This document shows, piece by piece, positions 34,825-45,389 of a DNA stretch of 64,000 bases (its first letter is position 1; every line of letters starts with the position of its first letter). The notes below the pieces were generated by a model, which saw only the letters and a program-made list of their open reading frames with translations, had not been told where the DNA came from and made no database searches. The translations under genes were made by a program, and so were the position numbers. This DNA is from Anaspis maculata (taxonomy: Eukaryota > Arthropoda > Insecta > Coleoptera > Scraptiidae). The DNA lies in the NCBI GenBank assembly GCA_949128115.1, contig OX421963.1:40221979-40285978 (forward strand). Reading direction: 5' to 3'.

Positions 34825-36329
34825 CAGTGCCGTAACTAGGCTTGTTGGCGTCTGTGGCAAAGTAGCAATTGTGCGCCCCAAGGAAGTGAACATCCCAAGG
34901 GGACCAGGCTCCGCTAGAGCGCCGCAGATGAAAATTTTTCCGAATAATAATAATGCTAATAATATTCGCAAATTTAAGCTGGAAGCTTCCATATCCTTCC
35001 CCTCTGGATTTTTGGTCACAATGGAGACACAATTATCTATGAAAAAACAATTCAAAATGGCCAATAAGATCATTATCATATTTTTAAAATCTTCCACTCG
35101 ATCTTTCATTACAAAAAAGATGAAATCAATAATAAACTCATTCGGCTCCTAGAAGAATTTTTCAAACTCCCGGCCGTCCATTCTTTTGCAGTCGAGTTTC
35201 TCAACCCAGAAATAGAAACATTAATGCCCGATTTCACAAACGTGGTATCAAATTTTAGTTCGGTACCCAAACAGCGGATCAAATATTTAAAAGTGAAACA
35301 AAATGCAAATCCGATTATTTCAAAGAAAGAAAATGATGGGAATACAAAATATGGCCCCTTGCGATTATTTGGATAAAGAGAAAAAGTTGGGGTAACACGC
35401 ACTTGTCGCCTATTTTTTATTACAAAGAAAAGCTCTGACACTACCCGCAGGATTTGTTCGATAAGCCAAAATAAAGGCTGTCCCGCCTGTGTTTTGGTAT
35501 CCAAATAATCACTTGGAGCCATATTTTGTGTTCCTATCATAATCTCCACTTGAAGTAACTGGGTTTGCATTTTGTTCCACTTTAAAAATTTGATCCTGTG
35601 TTTAGTACCAAACTAAAATTTAAAACCACCTTTGTGCAATCGGGCATAAGACAAACTGATAATCATTTCACACAAAAAAGTCTTCAACAAGAAGTAACAA
35701 AATACTAACTAGTAGTACCTATAGGATGACAAAGATAAAAATTGAACAACAAAACGTAGCTGTTTTATCGATTGAAACTAGAGATATCTTTGTTAATCTT
35801 TCTTGGTGGACAAAGAGCGCAAATACGACTTGACAAGCTTCAGTTACTGCATTTGAGATGAAAAGATTTGGCAGAATATAGAGAGGCCTCATCTCAGACT
35901 AATTCGGCGCTCTCGTATTTATTTGGTGAAATTTCAAGTAAATAAATGCGGCAATAGTCAGGCTGGAACTCGAAAAGCACCTAGACCGACCGGCGTTGGC
36001 GGATGACGCTGAGCGCCGAGCGCGAGCGCTGCCTCATCCTCAGCATGCTACTTCCTGCAGCGCCGTGCTGTTTAATTTTATCCTTTACATGGCTGTTCTG
36101 GATCATGTCATGGAAAGGCGATAGAAAGAGCCGCTTTTGATTTTTTTATTTAGAAAGTAAGTGAAGTTGTAGTAAGAAGTAGATATAGGTTCAGGTGGAA
36201 ATTTGAAATGAACATTGAAAAAAATAGGTAGGAAAAAGTAACAGGTATTACCCAAGCTAAATTTTGCGCCCCTGAAATTTTTGCGCCTGTGGCAAATGCC
36301 ACCCTCGCCACGCCCTAGTTACGGCACTG
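34825..36329. mobile_element. hAT element (1.5 kb, non-autonomous) with perfect 8-bp TSD
   Basis: Ends CAGTGCCGTAACTAGG and CCTAGTTACGGCACTG, flanked by CACACGAT (34817-34824 and 36330-36337). Subterminal GCGCCCCAAGG-like and GCGCCCCTGAAATTTTTGCG sequence is typical of such elements. The interior includes an inverted repeat (about 35227-35380 with 35500-35645: TTTGCATTTTGTTCCACTTT) and a 153-codon open frame on the - strand (35109-35570) that I do not recognise and do not call a gene. No transposase domain is seen. Confidence 0.92.
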
Positions 36330-36339
36330 CACACGATCG

Positions 36340-37314
36340 TTCTATAATGAAAAACCAGGTCCTGAATTGCGCCAATGACCTCTTCGCGGCAGAAACGTTA
36401 TCAAGTTCGTTTTCCTTGATTTCTCTCCACTTACGTGACAGTCACGACCAAATGGAATTTTGGATCGATAACATGTTTGCGATATTTTAATCCACATTAT
36501 TTTGTAAAGCCAGTCACTAAATTTCATCATCATCAGCCAAATGGTGTTCTTTTGGCAAACAGTTGAACGAAAAGTTTGCTTTGATTTTTGTGAAAACGGC
36601 AAAAACGCCAGGGTCACGTCCTCTTCTTGAACCTGATTGAAGAATATCTGTTACCAAAAATGCTTCCAATTGATACTAAAAGGGTTCGGAGGAATGTGCT
36701 CTCTAGTTTAAAGCTGAATCGAAATGGATTGTTCTATCCTAGTTCTGTAGGAGAGACGTCAAAAATGTAGCTGCAGCTTATCTTTGAAGCGTCTTTGTGA
36801 GATTTAGAACAAATTCAACCATCATCAGTGGAGTTGGGGGTTGGGGTCGGTTAACCACCAGAAGAAAATTATTCGACACGTTCTTGGTTTTTCGACTTTT
36901 ACTCGTGATTTACGGTGCATCCTACAGGAAAAATGCAAGGGGGATAAAAGTTTAATCTTGAACAAGTCTATCCAAATATGTTAACAAAAATACGAACGGA
37001 TTGCAGAATTTTTTTTCTGACAGTTCAACCTACCCCAACCTACTTCTAACTTCGCCGCCACTGACCAGATTTGTTTGAAATTTTCATGTACATTTGCATT
37101 GTTGAGAAACCTTCCTACATCAAATTTGAAGCTGTCTCTCTTGACGGTTCTTGAGCAAATAATTAAAAACTCTGTTTCACTTCGTACCTTTGAGGGGCTG
37201 TAACTCCCTTAGGAAGCAATTTAGGAAAAAATGTTCCTCTTACTTTTCGATTTAGTTTCTTGAGAGGAATCACCTCCCGAAATATTATGCAAGGTCACTG
37301 AAACACCCTGTATA
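36340..37314. other. No gene recognised; ends in a lone CAGGGTGTTTC terminus
   Basis: Open frames are under 95 codons. GAAACACCCTG|TA at about 37304-37316 is the right-hand end of a CAGGGTG-type element whose other end I cannot identify. Confidence 0.45.
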
Positions 37315-37315
37315 A

Positions 37316-37480
37316 GCAGAAAACTGGATCGAAGGACCATTTTTCCAAGATGGCGGCTTGAGCTCAATAGGTAGAGTTGGGGACTTTTAGTGTGTTTGTC
37401 AGTACACCTTACCGAACGTTACTGTCAAATTTCCAAAACTCCAACACTTTTTTCCCTCCAGCTTTCCTTATTTGACTGGC
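37316..37480. repeat. Half copy of the 30181-30798 palindrome
   Basis: Matches the right half from the centre outward: GGACCATTTTTCCAAGATGG, TAGAGTTGGGGACTTTTA, AGTACACCTTACCGAAC, CTTATTTGACTGGCC. Confidence 0.75.
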
Positions 37481-37991
37481 CTAAACGTAGAGTCGCTACC
37501 AATGTTGGTTGATTGAGGTAAGACCCTGTTCCCTTCAAATAATATTCGTACCAGAACCAAAACATGGCGGATGACATTGCTTGCCAATATTGAATGTTGA
37601 TCATGAGTTTTGAATGACACTAATCACGAATTTGATCCTAGAAGACATCAAATAACTTCAAAACCTTGTCCATACCGTCCGTTTATATAATTTTCTGCGA
37701 TATGGTTTGCCCTTGGAGCCAGATACAGGCATAGAGGGTACCTACCTACAGAGGAAGAGACAGCTATACATTGGCATGCCGCTAAGCAGGGTGTTCTGCA
37801 GTCTGCAGCCAGTCAGGCACACTAAAATAAAATTACCTAGATCTCACTTGATACTTGTATTGCCAGTATTGACCAGCTCACGGATGTCTATCCATAAACT
37901 AAAATGGGAAACTTCGCCGCCATCTTGTATCAAATCTCATATCATAACAATTAAAACCTTTATTATTATTAATATCTCATCTTCCTTCCAG

Positions 37992-38408
37992 AATGAAGAC
38001 GATCTGCCATCCCCGGACACCATCAACTGGGCGGACGGCTTACTCCTGGTCTATTCCATGATAGATCGAAGATCGTTTTCTTTTCTGAAACGTGTCGGTT
38101 CGATCATAGCCGATTGTGACATTCCCGTGTACGTTGTGGCGAATAAGAACGACATGGTCCACCTGAGGGAGATCAGTGCCGAAGATGGTGCGATGTTGGC
38201 CCGAGACCTGGAGTGCGGATTTTCGGAGGTGGCGGCTGCAGAACAAGTCGCACCTGTTGCCGTTGTGTTCCAAGAAATATGCAGGGCAGTGCTGGCAGCG
38301 AGGAGGAAATCCAAACACTCGCTGCTGGAAAGGATGCTGGGAACCAGGACTAGCAATCTGCGACTTTACGTTAGGGGGAAGAGTGACAGTGCCTTGCCAA
38401 AAGACTAA
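37992..38408 (+). CDS. Ras-like small GTPase (RERG/RASL11-12 type), terminal exon
   Basis: Acceptor CTTCCTTCCAG ends at 37991; 138 codons then TAA (38406-38408). It encodes NEDDLPSPDTINWADGLLLV, YSMIDRRSFSFLKRV, the G4 motif in YVVANKNDMVHLREISAEDG (NKxD), the G5-like SEVAAAE, then FQEICRAVLAARRK and a basic tail ending GKSDSALPKD. With the exon at 9455-9528 this covers switch II to the C-terminus of a Ras-fold GTPase. The tail has no CAAX box, as in RERG/RASL proteins, so it is probably not prenylated. The open frame upstream of 37992 is intron. The likely role is small-GTPase signalling; no partner can be deduced. Confidence 0.9.
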   Translation, partial: NEDDLPSPDTINWADGLLLVYSMIDRRSFSFLKRVGSIIADCDIPVYVVANKNDMVHLREISAEDGAMLARDLECGFSEVAAAEQVAPVAVVFQEICRAVLAARRKSKHSLLERMLGTRTSNLRLYVRGKSDSALPKD

Positions 38409-38516
38409 AATTAATGCTGAGTTTCAGATCGAAATCTAGACTCCACTGTCGTAAGGGAGCTAACTGCATCAAGTATAAGCTCTAGGTGTCATTGTTATTA
38501 CTCAATGTAATTGTTG

Positions 38517-38522
38517 AATAAA
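38517..38522 (+). terminator. Poly(A) signal of the Ras-like gene
   Basis: AATAAA, 109 nt after the stop codon. Confidence 0.6.
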
Positions 38523-38879
38523 ATTGTAAGAGAGATCTAAGATCTAAAGCTGCCAAATACGTGAAAATGTAAGTACTGTTATTTTTGTAGCTCAATTCTG
38601 AAATAATCGTAATAATCGACCATTGAGCTTGTTTTACTTAGTGTTGATGTATTGTATGTATAAAATTATATTTATTGTTGATAGTTATTTCCTAAACCTC
38701 GATCTAAACTACCTTTTAGGCCATATAACAGTTAATAAGTAGAGTTGAATACATTATCTACGTTAATCCACTGCAACCTTGATCCTTGATATATGGACCA
38801 ATGTACGGCCAGAGAGACTGGCATGATCTTGAGAACTAATAGTCCAGTCACTATGTCATTGTCTTTCTTCCAAATGAAA

Positions 38880-40140
38880 AAAAAAGTCGTCTTCTTGACA
38901 TGAATGCCCTGTGAAAAATACCCAAAAATCCAAGCTTAGGAACTTATCGCTTAGGATAATCGCCATCAAGTGTTGCACAAAGAAAAAGTCGTTTTTTTGC
39001 GAAGACGTCATTTCTTTATTGCCGGATTGCCCTTTTTGTAATTGAATGATTACGTATTACCATCTTGACAATCACCACATACTATTTCTACTTTTGCATA
39101 GGTGGTGGATCCAAGATGGCGGCCAAGAAGTAAAAAGAGTTGACTTTCTTATGTCCAATAGTAGCAGACCTAAACAATTTCTGATGATTGCATTTTATTT
39201 TTAACATAATTTATTATGGAAATGTCAAGTTAAACTTCATTATGTCAAGAAATCACTGATTTATCAAAAAAAGTTGAATTATGAAAAATTAGTTTTTTCA
39301 AAATATTTCAAAAACGGTCGAAGATATTTCGGAGCCGTTCACAATATCTTCATAAGCATAACAATACAAATATACATATCGAGTGATTTTGATGTCTCCA
39401 GCTATTCTGGTTTCTGAAGATTTTTCCTTCATTTCTTTTCTCCGACGCGTTTGGTATTACCATATGAATATTTAATCTCAAAAAATTTCCAGAGAGCAAG
39501 AATTATTCATACATCATGTTTTCACTAGTTTTTAATTGAATATAAATGTAGTTGCAGGGTGAATATCAGCTGTTCCCGTGCAAGCGCCGTATACAGCAGG
39601 TTGAGGGGAGTGAAATTTTTTCTTGATTCAACTTTTTTCAATAAATCTGTGATGATAGGTGCTTTCCTTTTACAACAAAACTCACTGATCTGATCTGAAT
39701 TAGAGAGAGAAAGAGCGAGAAATCACATGCGCACAAGTGAGATACCACTAACAACTTAGGTCAGAATACTTAGTTCAGGTTGTAAAAGGAAAGCACCTAA
39801 TATATTGAGGTATAACTTGGTATTTCCATAATGAATTATGTCAGAAATAAAATTCAATCATCAAAATTTTTCTAGGTCTATTATTGGAAACAAGACAGTC
39901 AACTCTTATTTACTTCTTGGCCATCATCTTGGATCCACCACCGATGCAAAAGTAGAAATAGTGTGGTGATTGTTAAGACGGTAATACGCAATCATTCAAT
40001 TGCAAAAAGAGCAATCTTGCAATAAAAAAATGACTTCATTACCAAAAAAAAAACGACTTTTTGACACTTGATGGCGATTAACCAAAGTTCCTTAGCTTGA
40101 ATTTTAGGGGACTTCTCACAGGCTATTCAAGACAACCAAG
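38880..40140. mobile_element. Foldback element with YY1-type motif in its arm
   Basis: Arms about 38880-39260 and 39800-40140: AAAAGTCGT(C/T)TT, GATGGCGATTA / GATAATCGCCATC, ATTCAATTGCAAAAAGAGCA-like / TTGTAATTGAATGATTACGT, GGTGGTGGATCCAAGATGGC / CCATCATCTTGGATCCACCA, AGAGTTGACTTTCTTATG / AGACAGTCAACTCTTATT. The spacer is AT-rich without a gene. The right arm's inner part is split by a MITE (39656-39799). Confidence 0.78.
39656..39799. mobile_element. 144-bp MITE with perfect 21-bp TIRs
   Basis: TAGGTGCTTTCCTTTTACAA(C) at the left and its exact reverse complement at the right. It lies inside a foldback arm whose left counterpart lacks it. The target duplication is unclear. Confidence 0.82.
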
Positions 40141-40565
40141 GGAATGTGGGTACAAAATTTCAGCCCTCTACTAATTTTTTCGAAATTGATATGATTTTTT
40201 GAACATAGTGACTGTACTATAATAATAGTTAGGTACGGAAGTCTGTGCAGCAAGTTTAGTTTAGAATCTCAATTCGGATTAGTAATTTACACTTACAAGG
40301 GTATTATTGCTGCGAAAGCCTTCAAATTGCTGCCTGAGCTTGACTATTAAAGTTTAATGCTTCGGTTAGGTTGTTTGACTTATATTTTGATATGATATAC
40401 CTAAGCGAAGTACCTATAGGATACTTTTCATAGCAAATGACAAAAATGTCGCCTTCGTACATGTTACATAATGGTAGGTACCAGTACAAAACTGCATATC
40501 AGATGATACATGGCTATGTAATAAAATTTATTATTGTAACTCAATCTAGTTACTCCTGTTTTTAA

Positions 40566-40700
40566 TTTCCCGACCCACCAACCAACGAAGAAGGAAAGTA
40601 TTGTGAACGCGGTAAAAATGCGCGAATTAGGCTGTCATCTGTCAAGCGGAAATGTCACTATCAAAAAAATGACAGAAGCTATATCTCACGGAACTTGACC
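40566..40700. repeat. Dispersed repeat shared with flanks of element C
   Basis: CCCGACCCACCAACCAACGA and GTATTGTGAACGCGGTAAAA match (reversed) 28910-28985; GTCAAGCGGAAATGTCACTA and GACAGAAGCTATATCTCACG match (reversed) 26390-26460. Here both pieces are adjacent. Confidence 0.65.
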
Positions 40701-42672
40701 TGCAATAAGATCATTTGGAAGACCTTGTGCTGAATGCAAATAGGGGTTGAAGAGAAAAGGTTTTTTGAAAAATACCAAGCCCTGGGCCAAGCAGCCTCTT
40801 TCTGTTCAATTTTGAGGTGCAGAGTACAATTCCATCGACGAAGCAACGTTTTTTATTGTCAAAATTTCCATCAGGAGCAGATGAAGAGGTTTACTTCTTG
40901 AGCGGTATTTTCTTCGGTATACAGGAACTGCGTTAAACTTGGAGTGACGCAATCTCATTTGGCACATATTCTTCAGACTATTCCGAGACATTTGACTGGC
41001 CTGAACACGAGAAATTTCCATCGGGGGCATTTTAAGGTGGTCAAAGTTTATTCAAAATAATCAATAAATCTCGAAATAAATCATTCATCTCGACACTGAA
41101 TATATATTCTTGAGCATCAAATGTGATCATGTCGAGTCCTCTGGAGTTGATGATGTGGTTATTTGGATCTAAAACTAGTTCAGATCAATTCAACCATTCT
41201 CAGGAATTTTTTCAATTGGAATAAATCCGTAATAACTCGACTTCTGGTAAACGCAGCGCCTCGGCAATGATGGCATCGTAATTAGCTGCCTAAATAATGA
41301 AATACAAAATATGACAAAACTCAGTTCAGTGCGAATTGTAAATGTTTGACAATCAATAATGATAATTTTGATCTCTCATATTTTCCACAGTTCCAAACCA
41401 ATCACGTTTTTACAGAAAGAAACAAGTTAGGTAATAGACCTCGATTATATTAGAAATGATACCTCAAACATTCCCTTCGACGACCAACCTTTGTTAATTC
41501 AGGAAGCCCCATGGCACAACTGACAGCTCTACCTTGTCTCCCGACAGGCGTATGATTCTGACAGTGGCGACATAGCGATCTGCAGTTTCTAGCTGTTAAA
41601 AAACGGCATCAAGCATGATTCGATAGCAGTCTTCAGTCCTTATTGCAGAAAAACAGTAGTCGTGTCCCCATTGTACCCCCAAATTTCGACCAGGAAGGGT
41701 TAATCAAAAAAGAACAGTGGACCAAATAATTCATTTTGGTTCTAAGAGCAATTGTGCCGAAGTTCTTGTCTGTATCACAAAATGCAGGATTTTCTGAGTT
41801 CAAGTAGTAAACCGCTAGTAGGTAGATACTGATGGGCAGTTAGTGTAATTCACTGTAGACCATCCGTTTGTTACACCAAAAGCTGTTGTAGCAGAAACTA
41901 ACTTCTCTGTAACTCTGAGAACTGCAAGGAAGCCAATGACTTTTCATCAGAGCTGTATCACTGTCAACTAGTTTCCGGGCTTTTGATGCCAATAATCCAT
42001 GTTTATTGATAACTAGTGTGCATGCAAGCCATGCAACATGCATGATACATCACCATTACACTACTAAAAGTCTGAAAACTTAGGCCAAGTAATCAAAGTA
42101 TTTTCACTGTCTCCGTTTTCTTTAGCGCGATTGTACCTACAGTTGTTCTTGCACGTATTACTTGGATCTCACATCCAAGTAAGATGACTCACTCGTTTCA
42201 CTGCAAAAACTGTGGCATATTGGCACTTTATAAAAAATCGTTGACAATATGCTCCACTAATCAGTTTGTGATCAAAGCTAATTTGGCTCTTATCAACAGC
42301 ATGATTGATCGTCGTGATCATTAGCGCAAGTTGAATAATGAGCCGTTGTCTGAGTTCTAGTCCTGCTGTTGGGTTAATTCAATCCACTTGGCATTCGTTT
42401 CTCGTACTGTGAGCGAGAAACCACAACAACAGCAACAACGAACAACGCCGTTGTCTGGAGAGGTACTAGGTAAATAGTTGGAGCATCAGAGTAGTCGGCG
42501 AACCTGCATGTTCTACCAGTTAATAAGAGGAGATGTAAAACAATGCAATAAAGTAATTAGAATGAAATGATCGAAGTCGTCGTAGTACGGGGAGGATGCG
42601 ACTGCGCCGCGACGCCGGGCGTCGCTTTGTTGCGAGATTCTGGTCCAGACTCGGTGAAGCTGGGCGACCGCC
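40701..42672. other. Intergenic, no gene recognised; GC-rich 5' flank near 42580
   Basis: Open frames are 76 codons or fewer and show no domain. The last 100 bp (42590-42670) is notably GC- and CpG-rich (GCGCCGCGACGCCGGGCGTC), in keeping with a 5' UTR/promoter for the exon at 42673; no TATA box is seen. Confidence 0.45.
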
Positions 42673-42754
42673 ATGAGCGTCGCTAGCACAAGATCCGTCG
42701 TTTTGTTGACATTTATTGTATGTGTTTGGGGCACGGGCGACAAAATCCCTTTGG
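42673..42754 (+). CDS. Signal-peptide first exon, candidate ionotropic glutamate receptor
   Basis: An ATG in good context (GCGACCGCCATGA) opens MSVASTRSVVLLTFIVCVWG then TGDKIPLG, a clear N-terminal signal peptide (hydrophobic core about residues 9-19), and runs into a strong donor, TTGG|GTGAGT, at 42754/42755 (phase 1). The mature start DKIPLG fits the beginning of AMPA/kainate-type receptor amino-terminal domains, where (K)IPxGxxF is common. The next exon is not recognised in the remaining 21 kb, so either the intron is long or the call is wrong. The CpG-rich upstream sequence supports a real promoter. Any secreted or membrane protein remains possible. Confidence 0.45.
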
Positions 42755-43640
42755 GTGAGTACTAATTGCACCAAATTGAACGCATGTTTTATTCATCTGA
42801 AAGCGCCCAAACTGCTCTGAAGCCGTTTTACCATTACCATGTATCGAATGTGAACGGAGAGGTTATCGGATGCTCTCTCACGAGGTAAAATTCATCGAAC
42901 CCACAAGAGAGACGTAAATAATTAAATGAACATTGGTCGAGGAGGAGCGTTTCTTTGATTTAATAAAAAAAGAAACGTCGGGCACCCCGGGGATGAGATT
43001 ACGGATCAAATAAAAAAGTAGGGCGATAAGACTTTGCGGGTTTAATTTATATCAACGTTTTATTGTCTGCTAGATTTGCGCTGAGAATTGCCATTGTTTC
43101 TGCAGTTCTCTTTTTTTTAATTGCGGCCGCGAGAAATAAATTATTTTTATGTTGAAATGCCGAGAAAACAAAAAGAAACTACGGTAAGCTATGTGTAAGA
43201 CGCGAAGAATAATTTTAATGTTTTTTTCTCTTTGAATTTTGGGGTATACAAAAGATGACGGAATCGGATATTGTTCAATGTTTGTAAACGTATCTTTACA
43301 TTCCTTTACATTTGGTGATTATGGCATGCATGTACGCAGTTCGAAATAAAAAACATATTTACAAGTAGTCCCGCTCAAAATTCCCCCTCCCCTCATTTTT
43401 AGGATAGTGATTTTTGACATTTGAAAACTTGAACCTGAATTCATAATGCATTAAACAGAATATATCAAAATTTGCGATTTCGGAGTCCAGTGTGTAGGTA
43501 TTCACGAAAACGCTTAAAAAGTGTCAGATCAACATGGGAGGGAAAGTATTGTGATCATGTCATGCAGGAAAAATCGGATCACGACGGACATTTCCTATAT
43601 CAATTCTGTTATAGAGGGAGTAGATAACTTCAGGTATCAA
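42755..43640. other. No gene recognised
   Basis: Putative first-intron sequence after the signal-peptide exon. AT-rich with open frames of limited length; no domain or strong repeat found before the SINE. Confidence 0.4.
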
Positions 43641-43641
43641 A

Positions 43642-43972
43642 TTTTTATTTTTTTTTGCCCTGCATCAACAGCTAGGTTATCAGCAGGTTTTTGCCGTCGA
43701 GGTTTTTCTTTAACGGTAACAATGAGGACGATAACAACGAAGTACTGTGAGATTCACATCTTTGGATCAGTGGGGGATTTATCAGTGGGGTTTTGTGTCG
43801 ATGGCTTTCTCGTTTCATCCTTCTTCCCGGGGCATCACCGCACGATAGTAGATGCCCCAGTACTAAAGGAAGCGTGAAAAAGTCCATCTGGCCCAGTGCG
43901 GATTTGAACCCGGGACCTTCACCTTTGAAAGCGAGGCCGAGCTCACCGTGCTACCGACTGGGTTTATCATAA
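43642..43972 (-). mobile_element. tRNA-headed SINE, copy 1
   Basis: On the - strand, a tRNA-like head with an A-box region (AGTCGGTAGCACGG, 43946-43959) and a B box (GGTTCAAATCC, 43900-43910), an unrelated body, the tail TAACCTAGCTGTTGATGC and an A-rich end (43642-43656). The head resembles a tRNA-Ala-type sequence but does not fold as a functional tRNA. A short imperfect duplication (TATCAAATT/TATCATAAT) may flank it. It lies at the edge of the palindrome 43973-44207. Confidence 0.65.
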
Positions 43973-44207
43973 TATTGTAGAACGTATTTTTCTTGGTGTA
44001 TCCTGGATATTTGGTTCAAATCGGCCCAAGCGTCTTGAAGTTACAGCTAGTCAAAAGTACCAGAAATGACGATTTTCGAACTTTCTAACAAAAAGTGTTG
44101 ATTTTTGGCAGATTTGAAGAGCTGTAACTTCAAGACGTTTTGGTCGCTTTGAACCAAACTTTCAGGATACACCAAGAAAAATACGTTCTACAATATTATG
44201 ATATCTG
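43973..44207. repeat. 235-bp palindrome
   Basis: ATAATATTGTAGAACGTATT / AATACGTTCTACAATATTAT outermost, TCTTGGTGTATCCTG / CAGGATACACCAAGA, CGTCTTGAAGTTACAGCT / AGCTGTAACTTCAAGACG inside. Confidence 0.88.
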
Positions 44208-44391
44208 AAAAGAAAAAATTGGAAATGGGGTTTCTCTTGAACGGGGTAAAACTTGCCCTTGAATAAAATATTTTGAAAAACGCCGTTAGGGGATGTGAAG
44301 ATTCAAGATTAGATGTACAAGATTTGATTTTGTACTGAGAAGTATTAGTTTTATCTAGAATTGGGAATATAATTATCAATGTCCGAGCATA

Positions 44392-45198
44392 CAGGGTGTC
44401 AATTTGAAAAGTTGTCACCCCCGGTTTCTCGCCGTCAAAATTTTTCACAGGAAAACGCCGAAACAGGTCGATTTTTGGTCAGGTCGAGCCTCACCCTACT
44501 TTAAAATCCCAAATAGCATCACCTATCTTGTGATACATCAAACTAAAGGCAATATTTTTTTTTCCGTCAAACATATTTCTAATTTTTTTAAACCACTCCT
44601 TTGAAGTAATATAAGGTAGAGTGGGGGCGAAGGGGTTAAAGATGACCCCACTGAAATAAGAATCGAACTGTTTCTGCTGGTAAGTCAATTTCTCAAGAAT
44701 CGGGAGTTTATAGGGGAAACATTTTCCTTCCTTTAACAAAAAGAGGATTTTCAGAAGGATTGGGGGTTGATTGAAAAAAAACTTGAAATATGTTTGGCAG
44801 AAAGAGAATTATAGAAGTTTTATTGAATACAGAGCTATAAAAATACAAACTAAATATATAATTATAATAATGGTAACTCTACTGTAAATAATAAATTTTT
44901 TTCAATTTGGTGGACGGAGAAATAGTGCCTAAAATACAGGCACTATTTCCTCTTTGGATTGCCAAACTTATTCTCTGTTGAAAAAAATGATATGAGAAGG
45001 GTTCGCCTGAGACTTTATACAAGAATTTTTTCAACTGAAGACCAAAAGTTTTTGCTTCGTCTGACCAAGTTCCAAGCGATTCCACAGCAAAAGCAACAAA
45101 ATGGAATGATTCTTTGAAAGAGAATTGTATTGCCTTTAATTTGATGTATTACAAGGCAGGTAATGCTATTTGAAATTTCAAAGTAGGGTGAGGGTGGA
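44392..45198. mobile_element. Partial foldback, CAGGGTGTCAATTTG end
   Basis: A TA|CAGGGTGTC end at 44390-44400; CGCCGTCAAAATTTTTCACA and GAAACAGGTCGATTTT match the element at 50698-51369. The block 44484-44556 (CTCACCCTACTTTAAAA, CAAATAGCATCACCTA, GATACATCAAACTAAAGGCA) is inverted at 45118-45198. The outer right end is missing. Confidence 0.6.
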
Positions 45199-45389
45199 GG
45201 CGATAATACGCAAGTAAACGCTGAACAATGACTGTATTTTGAATGTTCCACCATAGTAACAATACAATATACATAATAACAATATCGAATACGTGGCAAC
45301 AAAATATTACACTTTTGTATTGAAAACAAGATAAAAATTTAGAACAGCTCCAGACCTCCAGACTCCTTTACATTTCTTATAAAAAAATC

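Larger units (their letters stand above)
9529..37991 (+). other. 28.5-kb intron of the Ras-like GTPase gene
   Basis: Bounded by GT at 9529 and an AG acceptor (TCATCTTCCTTCCAG) at 37991; both flanking exons are phase 0 at the junction and their protein sequence is contiguous in the family. Almost everything I can identify inside is mobile or repetitive DNA on either strand. Confidence 0.75.

Noticed and set aside
35109..35570. 153-codon open frame as a gene
   Set aside because: It lies inside a hAT element, runs through an internal inverted repeat and shows no recognisable domain.
37707..37991. Coding sequence upstream of the last Ras-like exon in the same open frame
   Set aside because: A clear polypyrimidine tract and CAG acceptor at 37991, and the protein upstream does not match any Ras segment.
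43886..43972. Functional tRNA-Ala gene
   Set aside because: The anticodon arm does not fold and the sequence is the head of a SINE.
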